Assembly (NCBI RefSeq): GCF_026241855.1
Contig: NZ_JAPJDC010000001.1
Location: forward strand, 3,162,001 to 3,226,000
Length of the DNA stretch: 64,000 bases
Direction of reading: 5' to 3'
From: Curtobacterium flaccumfaciens pv. betae
GTDB lineage: Bacteria > Actinomycetota > Actinomycetes > Actinomycetales > Microbacteriaceae
Positions 16,072 through 24,239 of this stretch are shown here, piece by piece. The notes below the pieces were generated by a model. The model was not told where the DNA came from, did no database searches, and saw only the letters and a program-made list of their open reading frames with translations. Each line of letters begins with the position of its first letter. Positions within the stretch are counted from its first letter, which is position 1. Made by a program: the position numbers and the translations under genes.

Positions 16072-17658
16072 TCAGGCGGCGGGGACGAGCAGCCCGTCGA
16101 GCACCAGGTCGCGCGCCGCCGGCAGCAGGTCGGCGGCGAGCGCCTGCTCGTCCACGCCGGTGATCTGCGCGAGCGCGCCGATGATCGCGGCGACGGACAG
16201 GTCGCCGTCGCACGCACCCACGAACGCCGCGAGTGCGGTGTCCGTGTCCACCCGGCGCCCGAGCCCCCCACCCTGCACCAGGGTCATCACGGTGGGGTCG
16301 TCGTTGCCCGGCCAGTAGTACCGCTCCTCGGTGACGTCACCGGCCACCGACAGGTGGGCGGCGGCGAGCGCGGCGTCGTCGTGCGCGGCGAGCCAGGCGG
16401 CCGCGTCGAGGACGCGGGCGACCGTCGCGCCGAGACCCGCGGGGTTGGAGCCGAGCGTCTCGGGGACGCGCTCGAACCGGCGGAGGCCGGACGGGCCTCC
16501 TGGCAGGGGTCGACGCACCACGACGTAGCCGAAGCCGACGCCGGTGACGCGACGGTCCGCGAAGTCGTCGAGCCAGGCGCTCATCAGGGTGTCGAACTCG
16601 GCCGTGCCGGGCTTCGTCCCGCCGTCGCGGATCCAGGTCTCGGCGTAGGACGTCGGGTCCTGCCGCTCGCGCTCGATCACCCACACGTCGAGGTCGGTGT
16701 CGGCGAACCAGGCGCGCACACGGTCCAGGCCGTCGACGCCCCAGTGGTACTCCCAGTTGCCGAGGAGCTGAGCGGTGCCACCGGGCTCCAGGTGGGCGTC
16801 GAGGCCGCGCAGCACCGTCTCGACCAGGGCGTCGCCGACCATGCCGCCGTCGCGGTACTCGTACGACGGGACGCCCTCGCGACGGGGTGTGATGACGAAG
16901 GGCGGGTTCGACACGATCCGGTCGAAGCGCTCCCCCGCGACCGGCTCGAACAGCGAGCCGAACCGGAAGTCGATGCCGTCGATGCCGTTGAGCCGGGCGT
17001 TGAACCGGGCGATGTCGAGGGCACGGCGCGAGATGTCGGTGGCGACCACCTGGTCGGCGAACCGCCGTGCGTGCATGGCCTGGATGCCGCACCCGGTGCC
17101 GAGGTCGAGCACCCGCTCGACCGGGACGGGCACCTGCAGGCCGCTCAGCGTCGTGGTGGCGCCGCCGATGCCGAGGACGTGTTCCTCGCTGATGGCGTGC
17201 CCGAGGGCGAGCTCGCCGAGGTCGGAGACGATCCACCAGCTGCCGGCGCCGAGGTCGTCGACGAAGGCGTAGGGGCGCAGGTCGACGGTGGGGTGCACGA
17301 GCGCGTCGGCACTGTCGCCTTCGCTGCGCAGTAGGCCCGCGGCGATGACGGCGTCCAGCCCGGCGGTCGGGAACGCCGCGGCGGCCTCGGCCCGCGCCAC
17401 CGGCAGGCCGAGCACGAACAGCGTCGCCAGGGTGCCGAGCGGCGTGGTCTCGCGGGCGGCGAGCGCGCGGAGCGCGGCGACCCGCGAACCGCGGTGCAGC
17501 GATGCGGCGGCCTCGGCGCCCCACAGCGAGTCGAGCCGGTCGACGGTGAAGCCGGCCTCCGTCAGGTCCGCGGCGAGCGCCGTGGTGACGGCAGGGTCCG
17601 TGACGATCGACGGCAGCGTGTGCACAGCGTCCGCGCCGGTGCCCGCGCCGGCGCTCAC
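16072..17658 (-). CDS. Class I SAM-dependent methyltransferase (HemK-like NPPF type, DUF7059-like)
   Basis: A 528-residue protein. The central Rossmann methyltransferase has motif I in VLDLGTGCGIQAMHA and the catalytic-type motif SNPPFVI near residue 250, which is typical of enzymes that methylate amide or amino groups in proteins, DNA or RNA. The N-terminal ~170 residues and C-terminal ~150 residues look like the actinobacterial DUF7059 and DUF7782 domains. The target is unknown. The GTG at 17656-17658 overlaps the stop of the upstream ArsR gene by 4 bases, so the two are translationally coupled. An ATG at 17700 inside arsR is less likely. Confidence 0.85.
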   Translation of the reverse strand: MSAGAGTGADAVHTLPSIVTDPAVTTALAADLTEAGFTVDRLDSLWGAEAAASLHRGSRVAALRALAARETTPLGTLATLFVLGLPVARAEAAAAFPTAGLDAVIAAGLLRSEGDSADALVHPTVDLRPYAFVDDLGAGSWWIVSDLGELALGHAISEEHVLGIGGATTTLSGLQVPVPVERVLDLGTGCGIQAMHARRFADQVVATDISRRALDIARFNARLNGIDGIDFRFGSLFEPVAGERFDRIVSNPPFVITPRREGVPSYEYRDGGMVGDALVETVLRGLDAHLEPGGTAQLLGNWEYHWGVDGLDRVRAWFADTDLDVWVIERERQDPTSYAETWIRDGGTKPGTAEFDTLMSAWLDDFADRRVTGVGFGYVVVRRPLPGGPSGLRRFERVPETLGSNPAGLGATVARVLDAAAWLAAHDDAALAAAHLSVAGDVTEERYYWPGNDDPTVMTLVQGGGLGRRVDTDTALAAFVGACDGDLSVAAIIGALAQITGVDEQALAADLLPAARDLVLDGLLVPAA

Positions 17659-18020
17659 GAGGCGATCCCCTCGCGCAGCAGGGCCGCTGGGACCTGCCAT
17701 TCGAGCACCAGGTCGAGGAGCCCGGGGAACCGCTGCTGCACGTCCTCGACGCGGACGCGGCTGACGCGGGTCAGGCCCTCCAGGTGCTGCTCGAGCAGGC
17801 CGGCCTCGCGCAGGACCCGGAAGTGGTGGGTCAGCGTGGACTTCGGCCGGTCGATGCCGACCCAGCCGCAGCTGCGCTCGCCCCCAGCCGCGTCGACCAG
17901 GTAGCGGTGCAGGATCGCGAGCCGGATCGGATCGCTCAGGGCGTCCATCACGACCGGGAGGTCCATCTCGGCCACGGACGGCTGCGGCAGCCGTTCAGGA
18001 GCATCGACGTGCGCGGGCAT
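17655..18020 (-). CDS. ArsR-family winged-helix regulator
   Basis: A 121-residue DNA-binding protein. The winged helix is seen in VMDALSDPIRLAILHRYL and PKSTLTHHFRVLREAGLLEQHLEG. It has only one Cys pair-like position (SCGW) and no clear metal site, so a non-metal signal is possible. It is divergent from an MFS pump and shares with it a region holding two copies of GTACGA-N6-TCGTAC, its likely operators. It is coupled to the methyltransferase downstream. The ATG at 18018-18020 follows TAGCGT by seven bases (leaderless). Confidence 0.88.
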   Translation of the reverse strand: MPAHVDAPERLPQPSVAEMDLPVVMDALSDPIRLAILHRYLVDAAGGERSCGWVGIDRPKSTLTHHFRVLREAGLLEQHLEGLTRVSRVRVEDVQQRFPGLLDLVLEWQVPAALLREGIAS

Positions 18021-18050
18021 GGACGGGACGCTACCACCGTTCGGCTTGCT

Positions 18051-18098
18051 GTACGACTTGCGTCGTACTGTTCGAGTGAGGTACGAATGCAGTCGTAC
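18051..18098. promoter_or_regulatory. Twin palindromic operators GTACGA-N6-TCGTAC
   Basis: Copy 1 is 18051-18068 and copy 2 is 18081-18098. Both have identical 6-base arms and a 6-base spacer, and they repeat with a 30-bp period (about three helical turns). They lie between divergent arsR and MFS genes, 31 bp from the arsR start. These are very likely the sites of the neighbouring ArsR protein. Confidence 0.75.
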
Positions 18099-18123
18099 TG
18101 CACGGAGATGGAAAGGGGTGCGC

Positions 18124-19380
18124 ATGCACCAGTCAGCTCGTTCGGTCGCCGGGTTCTGGATCCTGGCGGCGATGCTCCTGGTCTCGGTCGCGTCGTCGGC
18201 CGTGCCGTCGCCCATCTACCCGGTCTACGCAGCCGAGTGGCACCTCACCCCGCTCATGCTCACCGGGGTCTTCGCCATCTACGTCGCCGGCCTGCTGGCG
18301 AGTCTGCTCGTCGCGGGTCGCCTGTCCGACCACGTCGGCCGCAAGCCCGTGCTCGTCGTCGGCGGCCTGGGCGTCGCGCTGTCGCTCGGCCTGTTCGCGA
18401 TGGCGGACGGGGTCGTCGCGCTCATCGTCGACCGGATCGTGCAGGGTGTCTCGGTCGGACTGCTCATCGGGGCCCTCGGTGCGGCCCTCATCGACAACTC
18501 CCTCGAACGCCACCCCACCATGGCCGGCGTGCTGAACGGCGTCATCCCGCCGATCGCCCTGGCCACCGGCGCGATGTCGAGCGGCGCGCTGGTGCAGTGG
18601 GGTCCGGCGCCGGAGCAACTCGTCTACCTGCTGTTCGGCGCGCTCCTCGTGCTGCTGGTGCTCGCGCTGTTCGTCGTCCCCGAGCAGGTGCAGCGTCGCC
18701 CCGGCGCACTCCGCTCCCTGCGCCCGACGATCAGCGTGCCGCGGTCCTCACGTCGGCTGTTCCGCGGTGTCGCCGGCTCGCTCGTCGCCAGCTGGGCCCT
18801 CGGCGGCATGTTCCTGTCGCTCGTCCCCTCGGCGCTCGGCACGGTGTTCGGCATCACCAACCACTTCGCCGCCGGTGCGCTCATCGCCGTGGTCACCGGC
18901 GTCGGCGCCCTGACCGGCCTGGCCATCCAGCGGATGGACACCCGTCGCGCGGTCCTGCTCGGACTCGTCGCGCTCGTGCTCGGCCCGATCGTCACCGTGT
19001 CGTTCGTGTTCGCACACTCCCTGCCGGGCGTGGTCGTCGGCAGCGCGATCGCCGGTGTCGGCTTCGGCGCCGGGTTCCAGGCGCCGCTCCGGATGCTGCT
19101 CGCCACCGCCGCCCCGACCCACCGCGCCGGACTGCTCTCGACAATCTACGTCGTCAGCTACCTGGCGTTCGGGGTGCCCTCGGTCATCGGCGGGCTGCTC
19201 GAGCCCTCGGTCGGTCTGGTCCCGGTCATCGCCGGGTACGGCGGCTTCATCGTGCTCGCCGCGGTGGTCGCCCTCGTGCTGCAACTGTCGTCGAAGGACG
19301 CCGCCGAGGTCGAGGAGCACGCCGCCGAGGTCATCGAGCGCACCGCGACCGGCTCGATCCGGGTTGCCTCCGCCGACTAG
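18124..19380 (+). CDS. MFS transporter, probable drug efflux pump under ArsR control
   Basis: A 418-residue protein with about 12 transmembrane helices. Motif A is clear after helix 2 (GRLSDHVGRKPVLVVGG) and a short acidic C-terminal tail follows the last helix. The divergent ArsR and operators suggest induction by a toxic compound, which is an inference. The ATG at 18124 has GGAAAGGGG upstream. An in-frame ATG at 18019 would put the operators inside the gene and is rejected. Confidence 0.88.
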   Translation: MHQSARSVAGFWILAAMLLVSVASSAVPSPIYPVYAAEWHLTPLMLTGVFAIYVAGLLASLLVAGRLSDHVGRKPVLVVGGLGVALSLGLFAMADGVVALIVDRIVQGVSVGLLIGALGAALIDNSLERHPTMAGVLNGVIPPIALATGAMSSGALVQWGPAPEQLVYLLFGALLVLLVLALFVVPEQVQRRPGALRSLRPTISVPRSSRRLFRGVAGSLVASWALGGMFLSLVPSALGTVFGITNHFAAGALIAVVTGVGALTGLAIQRMDTRRAVLLGLVALVLGPIVTVSFVFAHSLPGVVVGSAIAGVGFGAGFQAPLRMLLATAAPTHRAGLLSTIYVVSYLAFGVPSVIGGLLEPSVGLVPVIAGYGGFIVLAAVVALVLQLSSKDAAEVEEHAAEVIERTATGSIRVASAD

Positions 19381-19390
19381 TGCCGCCGCG

Positions 19391-19840
19391 CTAGTGGCCC
19401 GGTCGCGCCGAGTTCGCACCGCGAGCGCGCGCACGCACCCCGACCGTCCGCGCCGCACCGGTGTGCGCAGCGTCGACGTCGGCCTTGCCCCGGTCTGCAG
19501 CATCCCGCAGGCGCTTCGGCCCGTGCCGCTTGGCCCAGTCCCAGAAGCGGTGCAGCTGCGCCCGGAGCCACGTGATGATCCGGTGGAAGAAGTGGAACTC
19601 GCTCGCCAGGACCGTCAGGCCGATGAACACCACGAGCCACCCCGGTCCGGGCAGCGGCACCAGGATCAGCCCGACGATGACGATCAGGCCGCCCACCAGA
19701 CCGACCAGCACCTTGTAGAGCAGGTGCACGTGCGGCCGCGCGTGGATCCAGGCGCGCAGGCGGTGGAACCACTGGAAGCGCTGGCGCGGCGTGCCGTCGG
19801 CCCGGGCGTCGCCGGGTCGGTCGTTCGGGTCGCCGTCCAT
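19391..19840 (-). CDS. PGPGW-domain membrane protein (TIGR02611-like)
   Basis: A 149-residue protein with a hydrophilic N terminus, two membrane helices (about residues 43-62 and 66-82) joined by the family signature PLPGPGWLV, and a basic C-terminal tail with Arg/Lys/His runs. This is the Pfam PGPGW type, of unknown function. The ATG at 19838-19840 lies six bases after the hexamer TACGTT (19847-19852), a leaderless promoter. It is convergent with the MFS pump. Confidence 0.85.
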   Translation of the reverse strand: MDGDPNDRPGDARADGTPRQRFQWFHRLRAWIHARPHVHLLYKVLVGLVGGLIVIVGLILVPLPGPGWLVVFIGLTVLASEFHFFHRIITWLRAQLHRFWDWAKRHGPKRLRDAADRGKADVDAAHTGAARTVGVRARARGANSARPGH

Positions 19841-19906
19841 GCCGAAAACGTAGGGCGCGCGGCTGGGAATCAGCGGCGCACGGGGTGGACGCGGGGTGCG
19901 CATGCC

Positions 19907-19939
19907 GGGAGGCGCGTGGCGGGGACAGCCCGCGCCTCC
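19907..19939. repeat. Degenerate GGGAGGC-family palindrome
   Basis: GGAGGCGCG at 19908-19916 pairs with CGCGCCTCC at 19931-19939. The element lies downstream of the DksA-like gene on the minus strand. Confidence 0.5.
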
Positions 19940-19970
19940 AGGCCGTCAGGCGGCACCGATCGCGTGCCCC

Positions 19971-20303
19971 TCACGCGTGCGCGACGCACGTCGCCGCCCA
20001 CGGGACGGCGGCCAGCCGGGCCTCCGGGATCGGCTCGCCGCCGACCGTGCAGCGACCGTAGGTGCCGTCGTCGAGTCGTACGAGCGCTGCGTCCACCTGG
20101 CGGATCCGCAGCTGGGCGCCGTCGCGGACCGCACCGAGCGAGCCGCGTTCCCAGGCCAGGGTCGCGCCCTCCGGGTCGTGCTCGTCGTCGGAGTTCGCAT
20201 CCTGCCGGGCGTCGCTGACGTCGCGCATGCTCCGCTCGACCTCGGCGAGCAGCCGGACGTTGCGGACGCGTTCGGCCTCGAGCGCGGGGCGGGGGTCATC
20301 CAT
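19971..20303 (-). CDS. DksA/TraR-like protein with degenerate zinc finger
   Basis: A 110-residue protein. The N-terminal two-thirds is helical and charged (coiled-coil-like), and the C terminus aligns with the DksA/TraR finger pattern YGxCxxCGxxIPxxRLxAxPxAxxCxxC. Here the second Cys is Gly (CTVGG) and the fourth is His (CVAH), so at most three of the four zinc ligands remain. Family members bind the RNA polymerase secondary channel; whether this one does is unknown. The ATG at 20301-20303 lies seven bases after TACCGT (20311-20316). Confidence 0.82.
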   Translation of the reverse strand: MDDPRPALEAERVRNVRLLAEVERSMRDVSDARQDANSDDEHDPEGATLAWERGSLGAVRDGAQLRIRQVDAALVRLDDGTYGRCTVGGEPIPEARLAAVPWAATCVAHA

Positions 20304-20353
20304 CCCGGACACGGTAGTCGCGGCGGAATGGCCCCGCCTCCGGATGCGTTCGC

Positions 20354-21391
20354 ATGGACATGACGAAGATCGGGTTCCTGTCGTTCGGACACTGGCGTGA
20401 CGTGCCGGGGTCGAAGGTGCGCAGCGGGCGGGAGGCCCTCGTGCAAGCGATCGACCTCGCGGTCGCAGCCGAGGAAGCCGGCGTCGACGGCGCCTACTTC
20501 CGCGTCCACCACTTCGCCCCGCAGCAGGCCGCACCGTTCCCGCTGCTCTCCGCCATCGCCGCGAAGACCAGCCGGATCGAGATCGGCACCGGCGTCATCG
20601 ACATGCGCTACGAGAACCCGCTCTACATGGCGGAAGAAGCCGCGGCCACCGACCTGATCTCCGGCGGGCGGCTGCAGCTCGGTGTCTCGCGGGGATCACC
20701 CGAGACCGCCCTCGCCGGCTACCAGCAGTTCGGCTACGTGCCCGACGCTGCTGACGAGAACGGCGGCGACATGGCCCGTGCGCACACGAACGTGTTCCGC
20801 CGCGCGATCGCTGGCGAGCCGATGGCCAACGCCAACCCGCAGATGACCGGGTCGGTCGGGTCCCTGCCGATCTCCCCACTGTCCGACTCGCTCGGCGACC
20901 GGATCTGGTGGGGCGCCGGCACCCGAGCGACCGCGGAGTGGACCGCCGAGCAGGGCATGAACCTGATGTCCTCGACCCTGCTGACGGAGGACACCGGTGT
21001 GCCGTTCGACCAGCTGCAGGCCGAGCAGATCGAGCGCTTCCGTCGGGTGTGGTCCGAGTCCGGCTGGGACCGCGAACCGCGCGTCTCGGTCTCGCGCAGC
21101 ATCATCCCGATCATCGACGACGAGTCGCGCCACTACTTCGGCGTGCGCGCGCAGGTCGAGGGGCAGGACCAGGTCGGGCACCTCGATGGCGGGCTGGCCC
21201 GGTTCGGCCGGTCCTACATCGGTGAGCCCGAACAGCTCGTCGCGGAGCTCGCGGCCGACCAGGCCGTCCGGGCTGCCGACACCGTGCTCGTCACCGTGCC
21301 GAACCAGCTCGGCGTGGACTTCAACGCCCGGCTGCTCGCCGCCGTGAAGGACGTGTTCACCGAGGTCGACGCGGAGCCCGTCCCCGCCTGA
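20354..21391 (+). CDS. LLM-class flavin-dependent monooxygenase
   Basis: A 345-residue luciferase-like TIM-barrel protein. Visible blocks are TKIGFLSFGHWRD, GAYFRVHHFAPQ, IEIGTGVIDMRYENPLYMAEEA, DLISGGRLQLGVSRG and the C-terminal VLVTVPNQLG. It probably uses reduced flavin to oxygenate a small molecule, but the substrate is unknown. It is a paralog of the protein at 10340. ATG codons at 20354 and 20360 are both possible; neither has a strong ribosome binding site. It diverges from the DksA-like gene, with about 50 bp between starts. Confidence 0.86.
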   Translation: MDMTKIGFLSFGHWRDVPGSKVRSGREALVQAIDLAVAAEEAGVDGAYFRVHHFAPQQAAPFPLLSAIAAKTSRIEIGTGVIDMRYENPLYMAEEAAATDLISGGRLQLGVSRGSPETALAGYQQFGYVPDAADENGGDMARAHTNVFRRAIAGEPMANANPQMTGSVGSLPISPLSDSLGDRIWWGAGTRATAEWTAEQGMNLMSSTLLTEDTGVPFDQLQAEQIERFRRVWSESGWDREPRVSVSRSIIPIIDDESRHYFGVRAQVEGQDQVGHLDGGLARFGRSYIGEPEQLVAELAADQAVRAADTVLVTVPNQLGVDFNARLLAAVKDVFTEVDAEPVPA

Positions 21392-21403
21392 CCCCGGATC
21401 GAT

Positions 21404-21451
21404 CTCGGTCTCGGGCTCGGGCTCGGGCTCGGGCTCAGGCTCGGGCTCAGC
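21404..21451. repeat. Hexanucleotide tandem repeat (CTCGGG)8, imperfect
   Basis: Eight contiguous hexamers: CTCGGT, four CTCGGG, CTCAGG, CTCGGG, CTCAGC. They run into the stop codon of the ASCH gene (21447-21449 on minus). Confidence 0.85.
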
Positions 21452-21905
21452 CGTTCGGCCAGAGCAGCCGGAACCGCTCGCACACGACCGGCATGTCCGG
21501 CGCGAACCCGCGCGGGTTCTCGGAGTGTGCGCGCCAGAATGCCTCGTGCACGGTCCGCCAGTGCTCGAGCGTCCGGTCCCCTTCGCCCTCGGCCCAGGCG
21601 TGGTCCGCGCCGACCTGGTCGAACGGCACCACCCGGACCACCGTCGTCTCGATGACGGCACGGGGCGAGCCAGAGCCGTCGGTCACGATGCTCAACTCGT
21701 CGGCCGCCGGCAGCGGGTCACCGGTCGCCTCGTAGTCCCAGAGCGACGACGCCGTGCCGACCTTGACCCCGTCGAGCACGAGCTGCAGGAGCGCGTCCGC
21801 CTGCTCCGGGGTCGCGCCGAACGACCACGCCTCCGGCACCGCCGTCGGAAGACTCGGACGCTCGCGGCGTCGCGCGGTCCAGAAGTCGTCGAGCGTCGAG
21901 GGCAC
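21447..21905 (-). CDS. ASCH-domain protein
   Basis: A 152-residue protein with the ASCH fold, related to PUA-like RNA-binding domains. Marks are FWTARRRERPSLP, WSFGATPEQADALLQLVLDGVKVGTASSLWDYEATGDPLP-style order in the first half, and EGEGDRTLEHWRTVHEAFW. A catalytic or RNA-binding role is possible but unproved. The GTG at 21903-21905 lies six bases after TACGGT (21912-21917), a leaderless promoter. The stop codon lies in a hexanucleotide repeat. It is convergent with the monooxygenase gene. Confidence 0.83.
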   Translation of the reverse strand: MPSTLDDFWTARRRERPSLPTAVPEAWSFGATPEQADALLQLVLDGVKVGTASSLWDYEATGDPLPAADELSIVTDGSGSPRAVIETTVVRVVPFDQVGADHAWAEGEGDRTLEHWRTVHEAFWRAHSENPRGFAPDMPVVCERFRLLWPNG

Positions 21906-22029
21906 GCCCCGACCGTAGTGCACCGGCCAGGTCCCCCCTTGTGCTGACACCCGGCTGGGGACTGGGGCGAGACCGACCGCGCTCCTAGGCTCGGGAGCGT
22001 CGATCCACCCCGCACCTCGAGGAGCAACC

Positions 22030-22476
22030 GTGACGCTGCCGGCCGCAGGCTGGTTCCCGGACCCGCAGGACGCCCGTCGTCTGCGCTGGTGGGACGGTCG
22101 CACCTGGGGCGCAGCCACGCGGGTCCCCGCGGCCGCTGCTGACCCGGTCATGCCGATCGTCGTCGCGCCGGTGGGGCCGTCGTTCTCGGTGCAGACCGCC
22201 GCGATCCGGACGGACGCGTGGGCATCGGGCACTGCCGGCGACCGTCGACTCTGCGTGTTCACGGTGCTCGCGGTGCTGCTCGCCGTGGTCTCGGTCGTCG
22301 CGAACCCCTGGGGCCTGGCGGGGCTGCTCGGCGTGGCGTGCGGCGTCGTCGGCATCGTCCGTCCCGGAGCCGTCGGTGCATGGGCGGTCCTGGCGCGGAG
22401 CGCTTCGGCGAGCGCCCTCGTCGTCGCGGTGACGACGACCGTCATCGCCGCGTCGGCCCAGTTCCACCTGTTCTGA
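22030..22476 (+). CDS. DUF2510 small membrane protein
   Basis: A 148-residue protein. The N terminus has the DUF2510 motif AGWFPDPxxxxxxRWWDGRTWG, found at the start or end of many actinobacterial membrane proteins. After a linker come three hydrophobic segments (about residues 76-92, 96-113 and 120-140). The function is unknown. GTG at 22030 has GGAG seven bases upstream. It is convergent with xerD. Confidence 0.82.
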   Translation: MTLPAAGWFPDPQDARRLRWWDGRTWGAATRVPAAAADPVMPIVVAPVGPSFSVQTAAIRTDAWASGTAGDRRLCVFTVLAVLLAVVSVVANPWGLAGLLGVACGVVGIVRPGAVGAWAVLARSASASALVVAVTTTVIAASAQFHLF

Positions 22477-22510
22477 GCAGCGGGAGCCGCCCGCCGCTGT
22501 CCGCGGCGCT

Positions 22511-22565
22511 TCGTGGGCAGAAATGGTCGGGTGCGACGGCGCGACCCGACCATTTCTGCTCACGA
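22511..22565. repeat. Long palindrome, family B copy 1 (possible bidirectional terminator)
   Basis: A 22-bp stem (22511-22532 with 22544-22565, one G-T wobble) between convergent genes. Its arms nearly match those of the hairpin at 61993-62047, with a compensated base pair. No T tract follows. Confidence 0.75.
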
Positions 22566-22621
22566 AACGCGCCCGTCGCGCACCCGCACGGCCCATGCAC
22601 CGCACGGCCCGCGCTGCCCTC

Positions 22622-23605
22622 CTACCGCCGCGCCCGCGGGTGTGCCGTCTGGTAGACGTCACGCAGCATGTCCGCCGTGACCATCGTGTAGATCTGCGTC
22701 GTGGCGACACTCGCGTGCCCGAGCAACTCCTGCACCACGCGCACATCGGCACCGCCCTCGAGCAGGTGCGTCGCGAACGAGTGCCGGAACGTGTGCGGTG
22801 ACACGTGCGCCTCAAGGTCGGCGGCAGCAGCGGCAGCCTGGATCACGAGCCAGGCGCTCTGCCGCGACAACCGCGCTCCACGGGCACCGAGGAACAGCGC
22901 GGGCGTCGACGGCCCGCGCGCCGCGAACACCGGCCGTGCGCGCACCAGGTAGGCGTCGATCGCGGCCCGGGCGAAGCTGCCGAGCGGCACGATCCGCTGC
23001 TTGTTGCCCTTGCCGGTGACCTTCACGACGGAGAGCTCGCCGTCGGCGTCCGACAGCGTCGTCACGTCGTCGACCGACAGCCCCACCGCCTCGGAGATCC
23101 GCGCACCGGTGGCGTAGAGCAGCTCGAGCAGGGCCTTGTCCCGCAGCTGGACGGGGTCGTCGGCGTCGACGGACACCGCCCCGAGCAGCCGTTCCATGTC
23201 CTCGACGGGGATCGCCTTCGGCAGCCGCATCGGGGCCTTCGGCGGCCGGACGGCGGTGCCGGGGTCGAGCGGCAGCCAGCCCTCCCCCGCGGCGAAGGCG
23301 GTGAACGAGCGCACCGAACTGAGCATCCGCGCGATCGACCGCGGTGCGAGCGGACCTTCCGGTCGGGTGGCCAGGTGTGTCACGAACCCCGAGAAGTCCG
23401 CCCGTGCCAACCGTGCCACGTCCAGCAGCGCCGAGGACCCCCCGGCCCGGTCCGCACCGTCCGACTCGACGACCGGAGCGTCCGCCAACCACGACGTGAA
23501 CACCGCGAGGTCCCGCCGGTACGCGGACAACGTGTGCTGCGAGAGTCCCCGCTCGATCGCGACGTGCCGCAGGTACGTCTCCGCGGCACGGTCGAGGGGC
23601 ATCAC
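22622..23605 (-). CDS. xerD: Site-specific tyrosine recombinase XerD
   Basis: A 327-residue recombinase that resolves chromosome dimers at dif with XerC. The catalytic set is complete: Arg169, Lys199, His271, Arg274, His297 and Tyr306 (TGARISE, TGKGNKQR, HTFRHSFATHLLEGG, LLGHASVATTQIYT). A ~25-residue insert in the N-terminal core-binding domain (about 43-62) lengthens it slightly. The GTG at 23603-23605 lies six bases after TAGCCT (23612-23617); an ATG is the very next codon. It ends the block recN-pyrG-Nudix-DUF1349-xerD but may have its own promoter. Confidence 0.94.
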   Translation of the reverse strand: MMPLDRAAETYLRHVAIERGLSQHTLSAYRRDLAVFTSWLADAPVVESDGADRAGGSSALLDVARLARADFSGFVTHLATRPEGPLAPRSIARMLSSVRSFTAFAAGEGWLPLDPGTAVRPPKAPMRLPKAIPVEDMERLLGAVSVDADDPVQLRDKALLELLYATGARISEAVGLSVDDVTTLSDADGELSVVKVTGKGNKQRIVPLGSFARAAIDAYLVRARPVFAARGPSTPALFLGARGARLSRQSAWLVIQAAAAAADLEAHVSPHTFRHSFATHLLEGGADVRVVQELLGHASVATTQIYTMVTADMLRDVYQTAHPRARR

Positions 23606-23639
23606 CTGAGCAGGCTAACCGGCGCGGGGCCACCCGCCG

Positions 23640-24239
23640 TCAGTGCAACGCCTCGTCCGGCGTGCCCACGCGGAACCCGGTGAACGTCACGGTCAGCCCG
23701 GCCCGCGTCGGCCCGGCGCACAGCAGCCCCGCGGACACGACGGCGTCCGGGTCGAGGTACGCGACCCGCACCAAGCGGGACTCGTCACCCTCGGCCCACG
23801 CCCGGATCGTCACGGCGTCACCATCGCGGCTCGCGCGGACGGTCACCACCCGGCCCGCCCACTCCGGCACGGGCGACACCGACCAGTCCGAGAACCCACG
23901 CGTCACCACGGCGCCGAGCTGCGGGGTTCCGTCCGAGAACTCCACGCCGGCCTTGATCCAGGTCTGTTCGTCGACGCGCAGGAACACCCCGGCCTGGTCG
24001 AACTGCTCGGTGTAGTCGAGCACGAACGACGCCTCGACCGAGAACGGCCCCTCGGTCGGCTGCAGCAGCGCGTGCTCGGAGTCGTGCACGAACCCGTACG
24101 AGGTGGTCCGCCAAGCGTCACTGCCCTCGACCGCGGTGACGCGGAACACGTCGCCGTCGAACTCGGCGGCCTCCGGCTCGTGCGTCCACGTCCCCGTGGC
24201 GACCAGCTCGCGCAGCCCGTCGCCCGCGGACCCGCTCAC
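23640..24239 (-). CDS. DUF1349 (lectin/glucanase-like beta-sandwich) protein
   Basis: A 199-residue protein matching the DUF1349 concanavalin-like fold: FSVEASFVLDYTEQFDQAGVFLRVDEQTWIKAGVEF-type order in the centre and WSVSPVPEWAGRVVTVRASRDGDAVTIRA after it. Members are thought to bind carbohydrate, but the activity is uncertain. There is no signal peptide. The GTG at 24237-24239 overlaps the Nudix stop (GTGA), so expression is coupled to it. Confidence 0.83.
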   Translation of the reverse strand: MSGSAGDGLRELVATGTWTHEPEAAEFDGDVFRVTAVEGSDAWRTTSYGFVHDSEHALLQPTEGPFSVEASFVLDYTEQFDQAGVFLRVDEQTWIKAGVEFSDGTPQLGAVVTRGFSDWSVSPVPEWAGRVVTVRASRDGDAVTIRAWAEGDESRLVRVAYLDPDAVVSAGLLCAGPTRAGLTVTFTGFRVGTPDEALH

